Positions 45,335-55,442 of a DNA stretch of 64,000 nt are shown in pieces. The position numbers and the translations under genes are program-made. Each line of letters starts with the position of its first letter. The stretch's first letter is position 1. The stretch is from Atherix ibis (Eukaryota; Arthropoda; Insecta; Diptera; Athericidae). The stretch spans positions 21,166,233-21,230,232 of the forward strand of contig OY282610.1 of the NCBI GenBank assembly GCA_958298945.1, read 5' to 3'. The notes under the pieces were generated by a model, which worked only from the letters and a program-made list of their open reading frames with translations, was not told where the DNA came from and made no database searches.

Positions 45335-46515
45335 CGAGGGTCGTTCAATAAGTCCTTAGAAAAAGATAGAAAAAAAACTGTTTCTTAAAAAAAAAAATTT
45401 TTATTTTTGAACATAATCTCCTTTTAGTTCTATACACTTTTCCAACCGTTTTTCCAAAATTTTTATCCCGTCCAAAAAATAGGATTTCGGAAATTTTGCA
45501 AAATACTCATCCGTTTGAGCAATGACGTCCTCGTTGGAAGTGAACCGTCGTCCGCCAAGCCATTTCTTCAGATTGGGGAAAAGAAAATAGTCACTCGGGG
45601 CCAAATCTGGTGAATAAGCGGAATGCTGCAACAATTCCATTCTACATTCCACAATTTTGACCATGGAAACAGCGCAGGTGTGCATACGCGCATTGTCCTG
45701 ATGCAAGAGGATTTTTTTCTTCTTCGGATGGGGGCGTTTCTTTTTTATTTCCTCGCTCAACCGTTGCAATAACGACGCGTAATACGCTCCTGTTATTGTT
45801 TTTCCTTTTTCCAAGTAGTCGATAAAAATGATGCCCTGCGAATCCCAAAAGACCGTGGCCATCACCTTGCCGGCCTATGGCACAGTTTTTGCCTTCTTCG
45901 GAGCCTGTTCACCCTTGAAAATCCACTGTGATGACTGTCTCTTCGTTTCTGGAGAGTAGTAGTGTATCCAGGTTTCGTCCACAGTGACATATCGACGGAG
46001 GAATTCGGCAGGATTGCGATGAAAGAGTGCCAACATAGCCTCAGAGTCCACTACACGATTGCGCTTATTCTCCTCTGAGAGCAAACGCGGCACCCATCTT
46101 GCCGAAATTTTTTTCACAGGCAATGAATTTTGTCGATGATTTCAGGAGTAGACACCTCAACTGGGCGTCCTGAACGATGTTCATCTTTTGTGGATGAACG
46201 GCCATGTTTAAATGCATTCATCCAATTGTAAACCGTCGCAAACACCGGTGCAGATGTGCCATGAACTGCATCCAACTCGGCTTTGATTTCTTTCGGGCTT
46301 AAGCCTTTCAAATGGAGATGTTTGATGACAGCCCTAAACTCGCTTTTTTCCATTGTTATGCACAAATAAATGTCGTTTACTTTAATCGACGATAGAAATT
46401 GACCTACGCTATGGATCGAGCTGAAATTTTGACAGCTTTCCTGTCGATAATGCTACTTACAAAAAAAACGAGCGCAATTTCTCGGATTTTCTAAGGACTT
46501 ATTGAACGACCCTCG
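45335..46515 (-). mobile_element. Mariner (GGGTCGTTCAATAAG family, lineage b), internally deleted
   Basis: The ends read CGAGGGTCGTTCAATAAGTC and the inverted complement, with TA at 45333-45334 and 46516-46517. At 1181 bp it is slightly short. The 5' leader keeps GTAAGTAGCATTATC, also present at 8.9 kb but absent from the 12- and 53-kb copies. Confidence 0.92.
45401..46353 (-). pseudogene. Mariner transposase with nonsense codon and ~100-bp deletion
   Basis: The start is MEKSEFRAVIKHLHLKGLSP (46353), through KHGRSSTKDEHRSGRPVEVS and IIDKIH. About 100 bp encoding the end of the DNA-binding domain are then missing, and the sequence resumes at VKKISARWVPRLL. VTVDETWIHYY keeps the first aspartate. 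A TAG replaces the Ser codon of VPSAGKVMATVF near 45871. The remainder (LLHQDNARMHT, YSPDLAPSDYFLF, and GDYVQK at the end) keeps the other two aspartates. Confidence 0.9.
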
Positions 46516-46540
46516 TAGCATAGTAGCCATACTGGGATAC

Positions 46541-46594
46541 GATAGCTGAATACGCACTCCGATTAATGAAGATCGGAGTGTGTATTCAGTTATC
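46541..46594. repeat. Imperfect 23-bp inverted repeat next to the mariner
   Basis: GATAGCTGAATACGCACTCC at 46541 pairs with the complement of 46572-46594 with two mismatches around a short loop. The left arm is also found near 20715 (TTAGCTGAATACGCATTCCG). Confidence 0.75.
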
Positions 46595-46639
46595 GCACCC
46601 CAGCAGGAAGAGAGAATGAGAAGAGGGCTTTCGGCACCC

Positions 46640-46716
46640 GAATTTGTACCATCGCTGACATAAGACTGACATTAAATGACTTAATGTCAGTATTATGTCA
46701 GCGATGGTACAAATTC
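46640..46716. repeat. 36-bp inverted repeat, one mismatch, 5-base loop
   Basis: The left arm 46640-46675 begins GAATTTGTACCATCGCTGAC and the right arm 46681-46716 is its complement except for one base. The loop is ATGAC. The arms contain GCTGACATAA, in the same style as the GTCAGC-rich sequence at 46930-47090. Confidence 0.88.
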
Positions 46717-48943
46717 ATAGCATGGCTAACTATGCCATCAGCCACATCTATCATGCCATTATGGCAATACAAAAACCACCGGCTTAACTATGAATATTAA
46801 GAATTTTTTTTTTTTAACATAAACTTTCATAAACTGTGTTTGAAAAAGTTTTTTTAGCAAGCATTTATTTTTTTAATACAATATGAATTTTCCAACAAAT
46901 TATAATATTAAAAATTCGAGATAATTTTTGCGTCAGCCATCGTCAGCTATCGTCAGAAAAAATTTGTTGATGGTAGCTAACAAGTTTGCAATAGATTTGG
47001 CTGACGAGTTAGCCAAGTTCGCTGATCGTCTAATACGAGTACCTTGACTTTTCGTCAGCGATTATCAGATGTTAGCTGACATTTGCCAATTAAAGTGATT
47101 TTTATCTTGAATTTGAATTTTTCTTTTAAATTTTTCCGTGTTATATTTATTTTTTAACTGAAATATTTCTTAAAATACGAACTAACATTATTCCTTTTTT
47201 TACGATCTTTTACAATAATTAATAGTCATTTTTTCATCTTACACGGTTTTTATATGTTCTCGAACAAGTCCTCAATTTTACAAGATTCAAAGTAACATTT
47301 TTGCATGATTTTCTTATAAAACGATTTTCATTAGCTGCAGTTAATTATAAAATAATCACCTTAAAATTAGTTAATCGTAAGATTAATTATTGAATTTTTT
47401 TAATTAGTTAAACAAAGTTAATTAAAATTAATAAAAACCGTACGTAGGTTATTATCTAAAAAATTCAAAATTTTCACAACAAAAAAAAACAATGAAAAAT
47501 AAATAGTAATGACATCTTATTAAATAAATGGCAAAAAATCGTGCTAGTAGCAAGAATACAGATGGCAATACTATGAAGTAAAGTGAGCCTAAGCATGAAC
47601 ATTAATAATACGCGCCGCGCCATAAAGCAACAACAGCGATACTAGCGGCGGATCTACGATATAATGAATGCCCAGCTACTTATGTTAGGTAGGAGGACTT
47701 AAATGGTCGGACATTAATCAAAACAAAACTTGCCAAAGAATTCATTTAGAAATTTAATTATATTCGGTTTCATGAAGTTCGTACAATGCTATAGAAAGGA
47801 TTACGTTACAATTTATAAAATTCAACCTGTGCCGTTGTGAGCAGTTTCGTTGTGCCATTGTGAGCAGTTTTGCTGTGCTCGTACAATTGTTGTAAATCTG
47901 AAAATGGCAAAGACTTCTTGAATTGGTGGAATTTAAATCGACAAAGTTTTCTTCGATTATTCTTTATTTGCCCCATTTTTGAATATAGTTCTTCAAAAAT
48001 TTCTATTTCACAATTAAAACTATTTCTTTATTTCTACAAAAATTTGAAGAAAAAAAATACGTCTTATTAACGGATTATCTATTTTTAAAAATAAATATCA
48101 ATTAAGATTATTTTTATTTAGTTTTAAATATGTCATTTTTTATTGGAAATCATTTAATTAATAAAAAAATGTATTAAAATTTCTTCACAAGTGGTAATTT
48201 TACCATAGCCATGTTTCACGCTTCCAGAGAGGATTTCGTGTAACGATTATATATAAGAGTCTAAAAATCTACAATTGTATTGAGTTTATCCGAGGATGTC
48301 ATTGATCAGTATTTCCTTGATTATGAAAAAGGACAGATTTTTTTTTCTCAATTTTGAGCACTATGGCTGTATGATTACCAGCTGTCCTTGACCTAAACTA
48401 AAAAGATTTTAATCAGTACTATATGTGGTTCTAATAAGACAGTACCATCAAGTAATGATCAAATTACAAGCGGAAATATGCGAAATGAAATTATCGAAAA
48501 ATACCACAAAAGGTTCGAATCCTATAAGAAATCTGATGGTAGTTATTTAAAGTATATCAAATTTATTTATAGAAAAATTAAAACTATATTAAAATCTTTA
48601 TTTAAAAAGTATTTAATTAAATATTTTATTTTCAAAGTATAAATTGGATAATGGCATAGAAATCCAAAGTAAAATAAGACTTTAATAATTGAATTGGAAA
48701 TATATAAAACCTCTTGAAATAATGTTGACCTAAAAGGAGATAAGGAGTTGTATATAAATCAGGACTATTTAATACAAAATTAAAGACAAATGGGACTTCT
48801 TATGTGTATATAGTACGTTTGAAATAAAATGGGTCCTCTCGACAAGAATTTGTAAAGAAATAAGACGTTCTTACCATATATTAATTAATAATAAAACAAG
48901 ACGTGAGTAACAGAAAATAAAATAAGAGCTCTTGATGGGCATT
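46717..48943. other. AT-rich intergenic DNA with GTCAGC-rich patch and decayed GGACCT-type motifs
   Basis: At 46930-47090, GTCAGC/GCTGAC words recur, perhaps a decayed relative of the 196-bp satellite. From about 48640 to 48940, phrases such as AAATAAGACTTT, AAAACCTCTTG, GTCCTCTCGACAAG and AAATAAGACG recur irregularly; these look like old relatives of the minisatellite at 50.2-52.2 kb. No gene is supported. Confidence 0.5.
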
Positions 48944-48945
48944 TA

Positions 48946-50194
48946 CGAGGGTCATTCAACAAGTACTTAGCCTACAAAAGAAAAACGAAAATTTTGGAAA
49001 AGTGGCAATTTATTTTTCCACATAATCTCCTTCAAGCTTGATACACTTGGCTCAGCGATGCTCTAACTTTTTTAACCCGTCCAAAAAATACATTTTCTCG
49101 AGGGAAGCAAAATAGGCCTCCGTGGCGACGATGACCTCCTCATTCGACGCAAATCTATTCCCGGCGAGTGATTTTTTCAGGTTTGGAAACAAAAAGTAGT
49201 CACAGGGGGCCAAATCTGGAGAGTACGGTGGATGGGGCAGCAATTTCGAGCCGGCGCGTTGTCGTGGTGGAACAGCACCTTTTTCTTCGCAAAGCGGGGC
49301 CGCTTTTTCTTCAATTCGACGTCAAATCGGCCCAATAAGTCAGCATAGTAGCGCCCCGTGATTGTTTTACCCTTCTCGAGCTAATCGATGTGGATCACAC
49401 CTTGTGAATCCCAGAAAACGGTGGCCATCACCTTTCCGGCCGATCGAACAGTCTTCGCCTTCTTCGGAGCACCTTCGCCGGGTGAAGTCCACTGTTTCGA
49501 CTGTTCCTTGGTCTCTGGTGTATACCAGTGAATCCATGTTTCGTCGACGGTCACGAAACGACGCAAGAACTCCGCTGGATTGCGCTGAAACAGCGCCAAA
49601 CACGTCGCCGATGTGGTCTCACGGTTGCGCTTGTTTTCCGGTGTGATCAAACGCGGCACCCATCGCGCCGACAGCTTTCTCATGCCCAGTTCTTCGTGTA
49701 GAATATGATGCACCGTTCCTACTGCGATGCCCACAGTCTCAGCTATCTCGTGAACCTTCAATCGACGGTCTGCCAACACGAGATCGTGGACTTTTTTAAC
49801 GTTTTCCTCCGTAGCAGCCGTTTTTGAAGCACCTCGGCGTGGCTCATCAAAAACCGACGTGCGGCCACGAACAAACTCGTTGAACCAATTCTTGACGGTC
49901 GCCATCGAAGGAGAAGAGTCACCATACACAGCATCCAAGCGATCTTTGATTTCGCTGCGCGTTTTCCCTTCCAAAAACAAGAATCTAATCACCGAACGAT
50001 ATTGTTCTTTTAACCTTTTTGTGCAACCGACCGACACGCTCGCTTTCAAAGGCTCTCAAAACAAAACTAATGAAGAGAATCGACTGAAACTTTGACAGTA
50101 TGCTACTAAAAGAATGTATTGCACGATGGTAAATTTCTTTTGTGACAGCAGTTCCATCGGGCGGTGAGGCTAAGTACTTGTTGAATGACCCTCG
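48946..50194 (-). mobile_element. Mariner (GGGTCATTCAACAAG family), inserted beside the minisatellite
   Basis: The ends read CGAGGGTCATTCAACAAGTA and the inverted complement, with TA at 48944-48945 and 50195-50196. At 1249 bp it is nearly full length. Its flanks on both sides contain the GGACCT/AAATAAGA motif, so it landed inside that repeat domain. Confidence 0.93.
49010..50016 (-). pseudogene. Mariner transposase, start lost, one nonsense codon and one deletion
   Basis: It matches the 5.2-kb gene almost throughout. The start ATG (MEKEQY) reads AGG here (50016). The frame is open through RSEIKDRLDAVYGDSSPSMA, WVPRLI and VTVDETWIHWY (first aspartate), then a TAG replaces the Tyr codon after VIHID near 49381. 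The region between HHDNAP and LLPHPPYSPDLAP has lost roughly 40-45 bp, removing most of the DD34D spacer. YSPDLAPCDYFLF and the C-terminal LEHR region remain. It supplies the 14 bases missing near 5925 of the sister copy. Confidence 0.9.
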
Positions 50195-50229
50195 TAAAAT
50201 AAAACAGGACTTTCTTATAATAATTTGAA

Positions 50230-52205
50230 ATAGATAAGACCTATGAATAAGGGGTCCTATTTTATTTTAAAGGTCCTATATTATTTCAAGGGTACTATTG
50301 TATTTTATTTTAGAGGTCCTATTTTAGTTCAAAGGGCGTTTTTTCTTTTAAGGGTCTTATTTTATTTCAAATGTCTTATTTTACTACAAAGGTCCTATTT
50401 TATTTGAAAGGTCCTATTTTATTTGAAAGGTCTTATTTTATTTTAGAGGTCCTATTTTAGTTCAAAGGTCGTATTTTATTTCAAAGGTCATATTTTATTT
50501 CAAAGATCCTATTTTATTTCAAAGATCCTATTTTATTTCAAGGGTCCTATTTTATTTCAATGTCCTATTTTATATCAAAGGTCCTATTTCATTTCAAGGG
50601 TCCTATTTTATTTTAGAGGTCCTATTTTAGTTCAAAGGTCGTATATTATATTAAAGGTCCTATTTTATTTCAAAGGTCCTACTTTATTTTGAAAGGCCAT
50701 ATTGTGTTTGAAAGGTCATATTTTATTTCAAAGGTCCTATATTATTTCAAAGGTCGTATTTTACTTCAAAGGTCCTATTTTACTTCAAAGGTCCTATTTT
50801 ATTTCAAAGGTCCTATTTAACTTCAAAGGTCCTATATTATTTCAAAGGTCGTATTTTACTTCAAAGGTCCTATTTTATTTCAAGGGTCCTATTTTATTTC
50901 AATGTCCTATTTTATATCAGAGGTCCTATTTTATTTTAGAGGTCCTATTTTAGTTCAAAGGTCGTATTTTATTTCAAAGGTCATATTTTATTTCAAAGAT
51001 CCTATTTTATTTCAAAGATCCTATTTTATTTCAAGGGTCCTATTTTATTTCAATGTCCTATTTTATATCAAAGGTCCTATTTCATTTCAAGGGTCCTATT
51101 TTATTTTAGAGGTCCTATTTTAGTTCAAAGGTCGTATATTATATTAAAGGTCCTATTTTATTTCAAAGGTCCTACTTTATTTTGAAAGGCCATATTGTGT
51201 TTGAAAGGTCATATTTTATTTCAAAGGTCCTATATTATTTCAAAGGTCGTATTTTACTTCAAAGGTCCTATTTTACTTCAAAGGTCCTATTTTATTTCAA
51301 AGGTCCTATTTAACTTCAAAGGTCCTATATTATTTCAAAGGTCGTATTTTACTTCAAAGGTCCTATTTTACTTCAAAGGTCCTATTTTATTTCAAAGGTC
51401 CTATTTAACTTCAAAGGTCCTATATTATTTCAAAGGTCGTATTTTACTTCAAAGGTCCTATTTTATTTCAAGGGTCCTATTTTATTTCAATGTCCTATTT
51501 TATTTCAAAGGTCCTATTTTATTTTAGAGGTCCTATTTTAGTTCAAAGGTCGTATTTTATTTGAAAGGTCCTATTTTAGTTCAAAGGTCGTATTTTATTT
51601 CAAAGCTCCTATTTTATTTGAAAGGTCTTATTTTATTTTAGAGGTCCTATTTTAGTTCAAAGGTCGTATTTTATTTCAAAGATCCTATTTTATTTGAAAG
51701 GTCTTATTTTATTTCAAAGGTACTATTTTATTTTAGAGGTCCTATTTTAGTTCAAAGGTCGTATTTTATTTTAAAGGTCCTATTTTATATCAAAGGTCCC
51801 ATTTTATTTTAGAGGTCCTATTTTAGTTCAAAGGTCGTATTTTATTTCAAAGCTCCTATTTTATTTGAAAGGTCTTATTTTATTTTAGAGGTCCTATTTT
51901 AGTTCAAAGGTCGTATTTTATTTCAAAGGTCATATTTTATTTCAAAGATCCTATTTTATTTCAAGGATCCTATTTCATTTCAAGGGTCCTATTTTATTTT
52001 AGAGGTCCTATTTTATTTTAGAGGTCCTATTTTAGTTCAAAGGTCGTATTTTATTTGAAAGGTCCTATTTTATTTCGAAGGTCCTATTTTATTTCAAAGG
52101 TCCTATTTTATATCAAAGGTCCTATTTTATTTTAGAGGTCCTATTTTAGTTCAAAGGTCGTATTTTATTTTAGAGGTCCTATTTTATATCAAAGGTCCTA
52201 TTTTA
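50230..52205 (+). repeat. 2-kb minisatellite of ~20-bp units with a 493-bp higher-order repeat
   Basis: The basic unit is AAAGGTCCTATTTTATTTCA with variants (GGTCGT, GATCCT, TTTTAGAGG). A distinctive block starting CATATTGTGTTTGAAAGGTC occurs at 50699 and again 493 bp later at 51192, and the preceding 230 bp is repeated with it, so a segment of about 493 bp was duplicated as a block. A further duplication of about 100 bp lies within 51300-51450. Open frames across it exist only because the unit lacks stops in one frame. Confidence 0.93.
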
Positions 52206-53532
52206 TCTGAAAAATTTGTCACAAGGTTTAATAATTAAATAAGACCTCTCGACAAGTTTTTAAAGTAAACTTGGACCTCTTGTTAAATGTAGAAATTTTT
52301 CACAAAAAATCAATTAGAATAAAATTGGGACTCTTAACAGAGTATTTATGGACATGAAAAGAAGAGAATTTTGTGGAATTTTATTAAATTTAATGCATTT
52401 CTGCAACTTATACAAGAACAACAACAAACAATTTTTAGTTCTTAAAGTCTAATAAATATGAAGTGAAAAAAAAACAAACCGAAAATCCACAAACATAACC
52501 GCTTCTCTATATATTCAGTATATTAAAAAGCAATAATTTCTCAAAGAAGACATTAATAAACGCTGAAAGTGTCTGTTTTCCCTCATTATGAGAAAAGTTA
52601 ATTAATTATTAACGCCAAAGCGAATAATTTTTTATTATATCATTTTTGTACAACAACAAAAAAAACAACAACAAAGAAATAGGACAAACAGGAAAAACCT
52701 AATAAATTACTTTAATGACAATCAGTTACAAGTTTTACAGGAAAAGCCATCAAAAAGTATTTAAATGTTCGTTCATATTTGAGAATTACGCAAAATTATG
52801 CTAATTTAACTTTTACTGACTGAGTATTATATAATGAAACAAAATTTTTATTTTCAGGGAAAGCACGAGTATATGAATTATTTTTAAGGGTATTAATAGA
52901 AAGCATACGAGAATATTAAAAGGATAGCGAGTGCGAATAGAAAACAAATTTAAAATTGGACCTAAAACTCATAAAGTATTCGTTTTCGTCCTTTTGCATC
53001 GTATTTCCATTAACACGTTACTATGAAGAAAAAAAATTAGATAATTTTTTTTTTTTTTTGAATAAAATAAATCCTTATTTTGCACACTATAGCCCCATAA
53101 CCGTCCCCGGCCCAAAATCCTTAGGTTACCCAAGTTGACTATACACTTTATCCGTTTTCTATACACTCTAGAGTACAGGCAAAATTATTATTGTTTATGT
53201 TTGAGAGCTTTTCCTGGAAAAGAGACACTAAAGGGACAAGGGGTGGCAAAAAATGTTGTCGTGCAAATTAAAAAATTTCTCTGTTTGTTATTAAAATTTT
53301 CCAGAATCGTGAGCTTTAAATAATTTTTACTATGGAAAAAGTAATTAGCAACCGGGTATTAAGTATAGTAAATTACCAAGTCGGTAATTTAAAAAGTAAA
53401 AAAAAAATCTAAAAAGGAGAAAAGGTAATTTTTTTTTTAAATTTAATTTTTCTCCATAATTTACACTTCTTTTCATATTGCTAAAATTTTAATTATTTCT
53501 AAAATATTTTTATACCATTCAATCTACTTTAA
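52206..53532. other. AT-rich intergenic DNA, first part a decayed edge of the minisatellite
   Basis: AAATAAGACCTCTCGACAAG at 52229 and TTGGACCTCTTG at 52272 echo 48830-48850 on the far side of the array. Beyond 52400 nothing is recognised. Confidence 0.55.
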
Positions 53533-53534
53533 TA

Positions 53535-54602
53535 CGAGGGTCGTTCAATAAGTCCTTAGAAAATCCGAGAAATTGCGCTCGTAGTGTCGGTAAGCTGTCA
53601 AAATTTCAGCTCGATCCATAGCGTAGGTCAATTTCTACCGTCGATTAAAGTTAACGAAATTTATTTGTGCATAACAATGGAAAAAAGCGAGTTTAGGGCT
53701 GTCATCAAACATCTCCATTTGAAAGGCTTAAGCCCGAAAGAAATCAAAGCCGAGTTGGATGCAGTTCACGGCACATCTGCACCTGTTTTTGCGACGGTTT
53801 ACAATTGGGTGAATGAATTTAAACGTGGCCGTTCATCCACAAAAGATGAACATCGTTCAGGACGCCCAGTTGAGATGTCTACTCCTGAAATCATCGACAA
53901 AATCCAGGATCTGATTTTGAACGATTGGCAAATTAAAGTGCGCGAATTAGTTGAGGTCAGGGGCATATCACAAGGTACAGTCGCTTCATTTTTGCAAGAA
54001 AAATTGTCTGTGAAAAAAATTTCGGCAAGATGGGTGCCGCGTTTGCTCTCAGAGGAGAATAAGCGCAATCGTGTAGTGGACTCTGAGGCTTTGTTGGCAC
54101 TCTTTCATCGCAATCCTGCCGAATTCCTTAGTCGATATGTCACTGTGGACGAAACCTGGATACACTACTACACTCCAGATATGAAGAGACAGTCATCACA
54201 GTGGATTTTCAAGGGTGAACAGGCTCCGAAGAAGGCAAAAACTGTTCCATCGGCCGGCAAGGTGATGGCCACGGTCTTTTGGGATTCGCAGGGCATCATT
54301 TTTATCGACTACTTGGAAAAAGGAAAAACAATAACAGGAGCGTATTACGCGTCGTTATTGCAACGGTTGAGCGAGGAAATCAAAGAGAAACGCCCCCATC
54401 TGAATAAGAAAAAAATCCTCTTGCATCAGGACAATGCGCGTGTGCACACCTGCGCTATTTCCATGGCCAAAATTGTGGAATTGAGAATGGAATTGTTGCA
54501 GCATCCCGCTTATTCACCAGATTTGGCCCCGAGTGACTATTTTCTTTTCCCCAATCTGAAGAAATGGCTTGGCGGACGACGGTTCACTTCCAACGAGAAC
54601 GT
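53535..54602 (+). mobile_element. Mariner (GGGTCGTTCAATAAG family, lineage a), 3'-truncated
   Basis: The left end reads CGAGGGTCGTTCAATAAGTC preceded by TA at 53533-53534. Similarity to the 8.8-kb copy ends abruptly at AACGAGAACGT (54602), so the last part of the gene and the right terminal repeat are absent. Confidence 0.92.
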
Positions 54603-54606
54603 ATGA
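53677..54606 (+). CDS. Mariner transposase, catalytic triad complete, C-terminus missing
   Basis: I place the start at the ATG at 53677 (MEKSEFRAVIKHLHLKGLSP); the open frame upstream begins with GTG and lies in the leader. The uninterrupted 309-residue frame has the helix-turn-helix region at residues 1-115, WVPRLL at 119-124, D158 in VTVDETW, D252 in LLHQDNARVHT and D287 in YSPDLAPSDYFLF. It ends at SNENV where the element is truncated, about 36 residues short of the full family length. With the 9.0-kb copy it shares EMSTPEIIDKIQDLILNDW. Lacking one terminal repeat, it cannot itself move as a normal element. Activity on other copies is possible but unproven. Confidence 0.88.
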   Translation: MEKSEFRAVIKHLHLKGLSPKEIKAELDAVHGTSAPVFATVYNWVNEFKRGRSSTKDEHRSGRPVEMSTPEIIDKIQDLILNDWQIKVRELVEVRGISQGTVASFLQEKLSVKKISARWVPRLLSEENKRNRVVDSEALLALFHRNPAEFLSRYVTVDETWIHYYTPDMKRQSSQWIFKGEQAPKKAKTVPSAGKVMATVFWDSQGIIFIDYLEKGKTITGAYYASLLQRLSEEIKEKRPHLNKKKILLHQDNARVHTCAISMAKIVELRMELLQHPAYSPDLAPSDYFLFPNLKKWLGGRRFTSNENV

Positions 54607-54839
54607 TAACCTCATCAAATTCCGATATAGACAGAATATTACTAGATGGGAGTCATTAGAACACCGCCATAACGACTCCTGGTTTTCCCTTTATCCCTTT
54701 TAACACTTTCCACTCGCGCGATGTACCAAAAAATTATAAATTCCTTTAGCGCAAGGGCTTTATAAAAAAATTGATCGTTACTCGTTTTATTATAAAACAA
54801 ACAATTAGAGTTTCCCAATAATTGTAGTATCATATTAAG
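54603..54839. other. Short intergenic stretch
   Basis: AT-rich; nothing recognised between the truncated mariner and the LINE tail. Confidence 0.45.
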
Positions 54840-55442
54840 GGGCAGCCAGGTAGCCTTGGAATCCATTCGTGGCCCATCGAGTGATCCTGTTCTCAACAAT
54901 ATTCAACATAATCTGCATAATAACAGGAGTGTCGAATTGCATTGGGCTCCACCTCATGTGAGAGTTGCCAGTAATGAGCGTGCTGATCAACTGGCGAGGA
55001 AAACCTAACCTGCCGTACCCTCTAACCAAATGACGAATGACACCTTGTGGCCATTCGGAGGCACACACACTGGACATGTAGTGAAAAGCTTCTTTTGAAG
55101 CATTAGCCAAATTTTGGGCTTGCAAACTGCTTTTCAGAAATCACCATCCTACCTTCTGTCCTTCCTTCCTGTGACTCATCTTCTAACAAAATCCAATATT
55201 TCTTTTCCCTCCACAGATTTCTTCAATACCTTTTCCACGTCCCCTTTTTAATTTCTTAGAACAAACTAACATGCTCTAAAAAATCTGACCAACTCTGACT
55301 TGTCCATCCAGCTAACCAAAGACCGATTCCATCTAACCCTACACAGTTAGTTACAGGTCGCCGAATGACCTCATGGTTATGGCGCTTGATCGTGGCTCTT
55401 GGCTCATGTCCACAAGTACTTTAAATAAAAACAAACAAAAAA
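54840..55442 (+). pseudogene. LINE RNase H fragment and 3' tail
   Basis: The frame from about 54853 reads VALESIRGPSSDPVLNNIQHN, then SVELHWAPPHVRVASNERAD and QLARK. This is the end of an RNase H-like domain (W-V-P-S-H-V-G-x-x-x-N-E-x-A-D). Further right, GACCTCATGGTTATGGCGC and the A-rich end AAATAAAAACAAACAAAAAA near 55420-55442 look like the element's 3' end. The 40.6-kb piece belongs to the same family. Confidence 0.65.

Noticed and set aside
48512..48522. GGTTCGAATCC resembling a tRNA T-arm / B box
   Set aside because: No matching acceptor stem, D-arm or anticodon arm can be drawn upstream, so no tRNA or SINE promoter is supported.
50702..51527. Open reading frames encoding repeated FKGPILFQRSYFISK-like peptides
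   Set aside because: They are produced by the stop-free frame of the 20-bp minisatellite; no start context, no other coding evidence.
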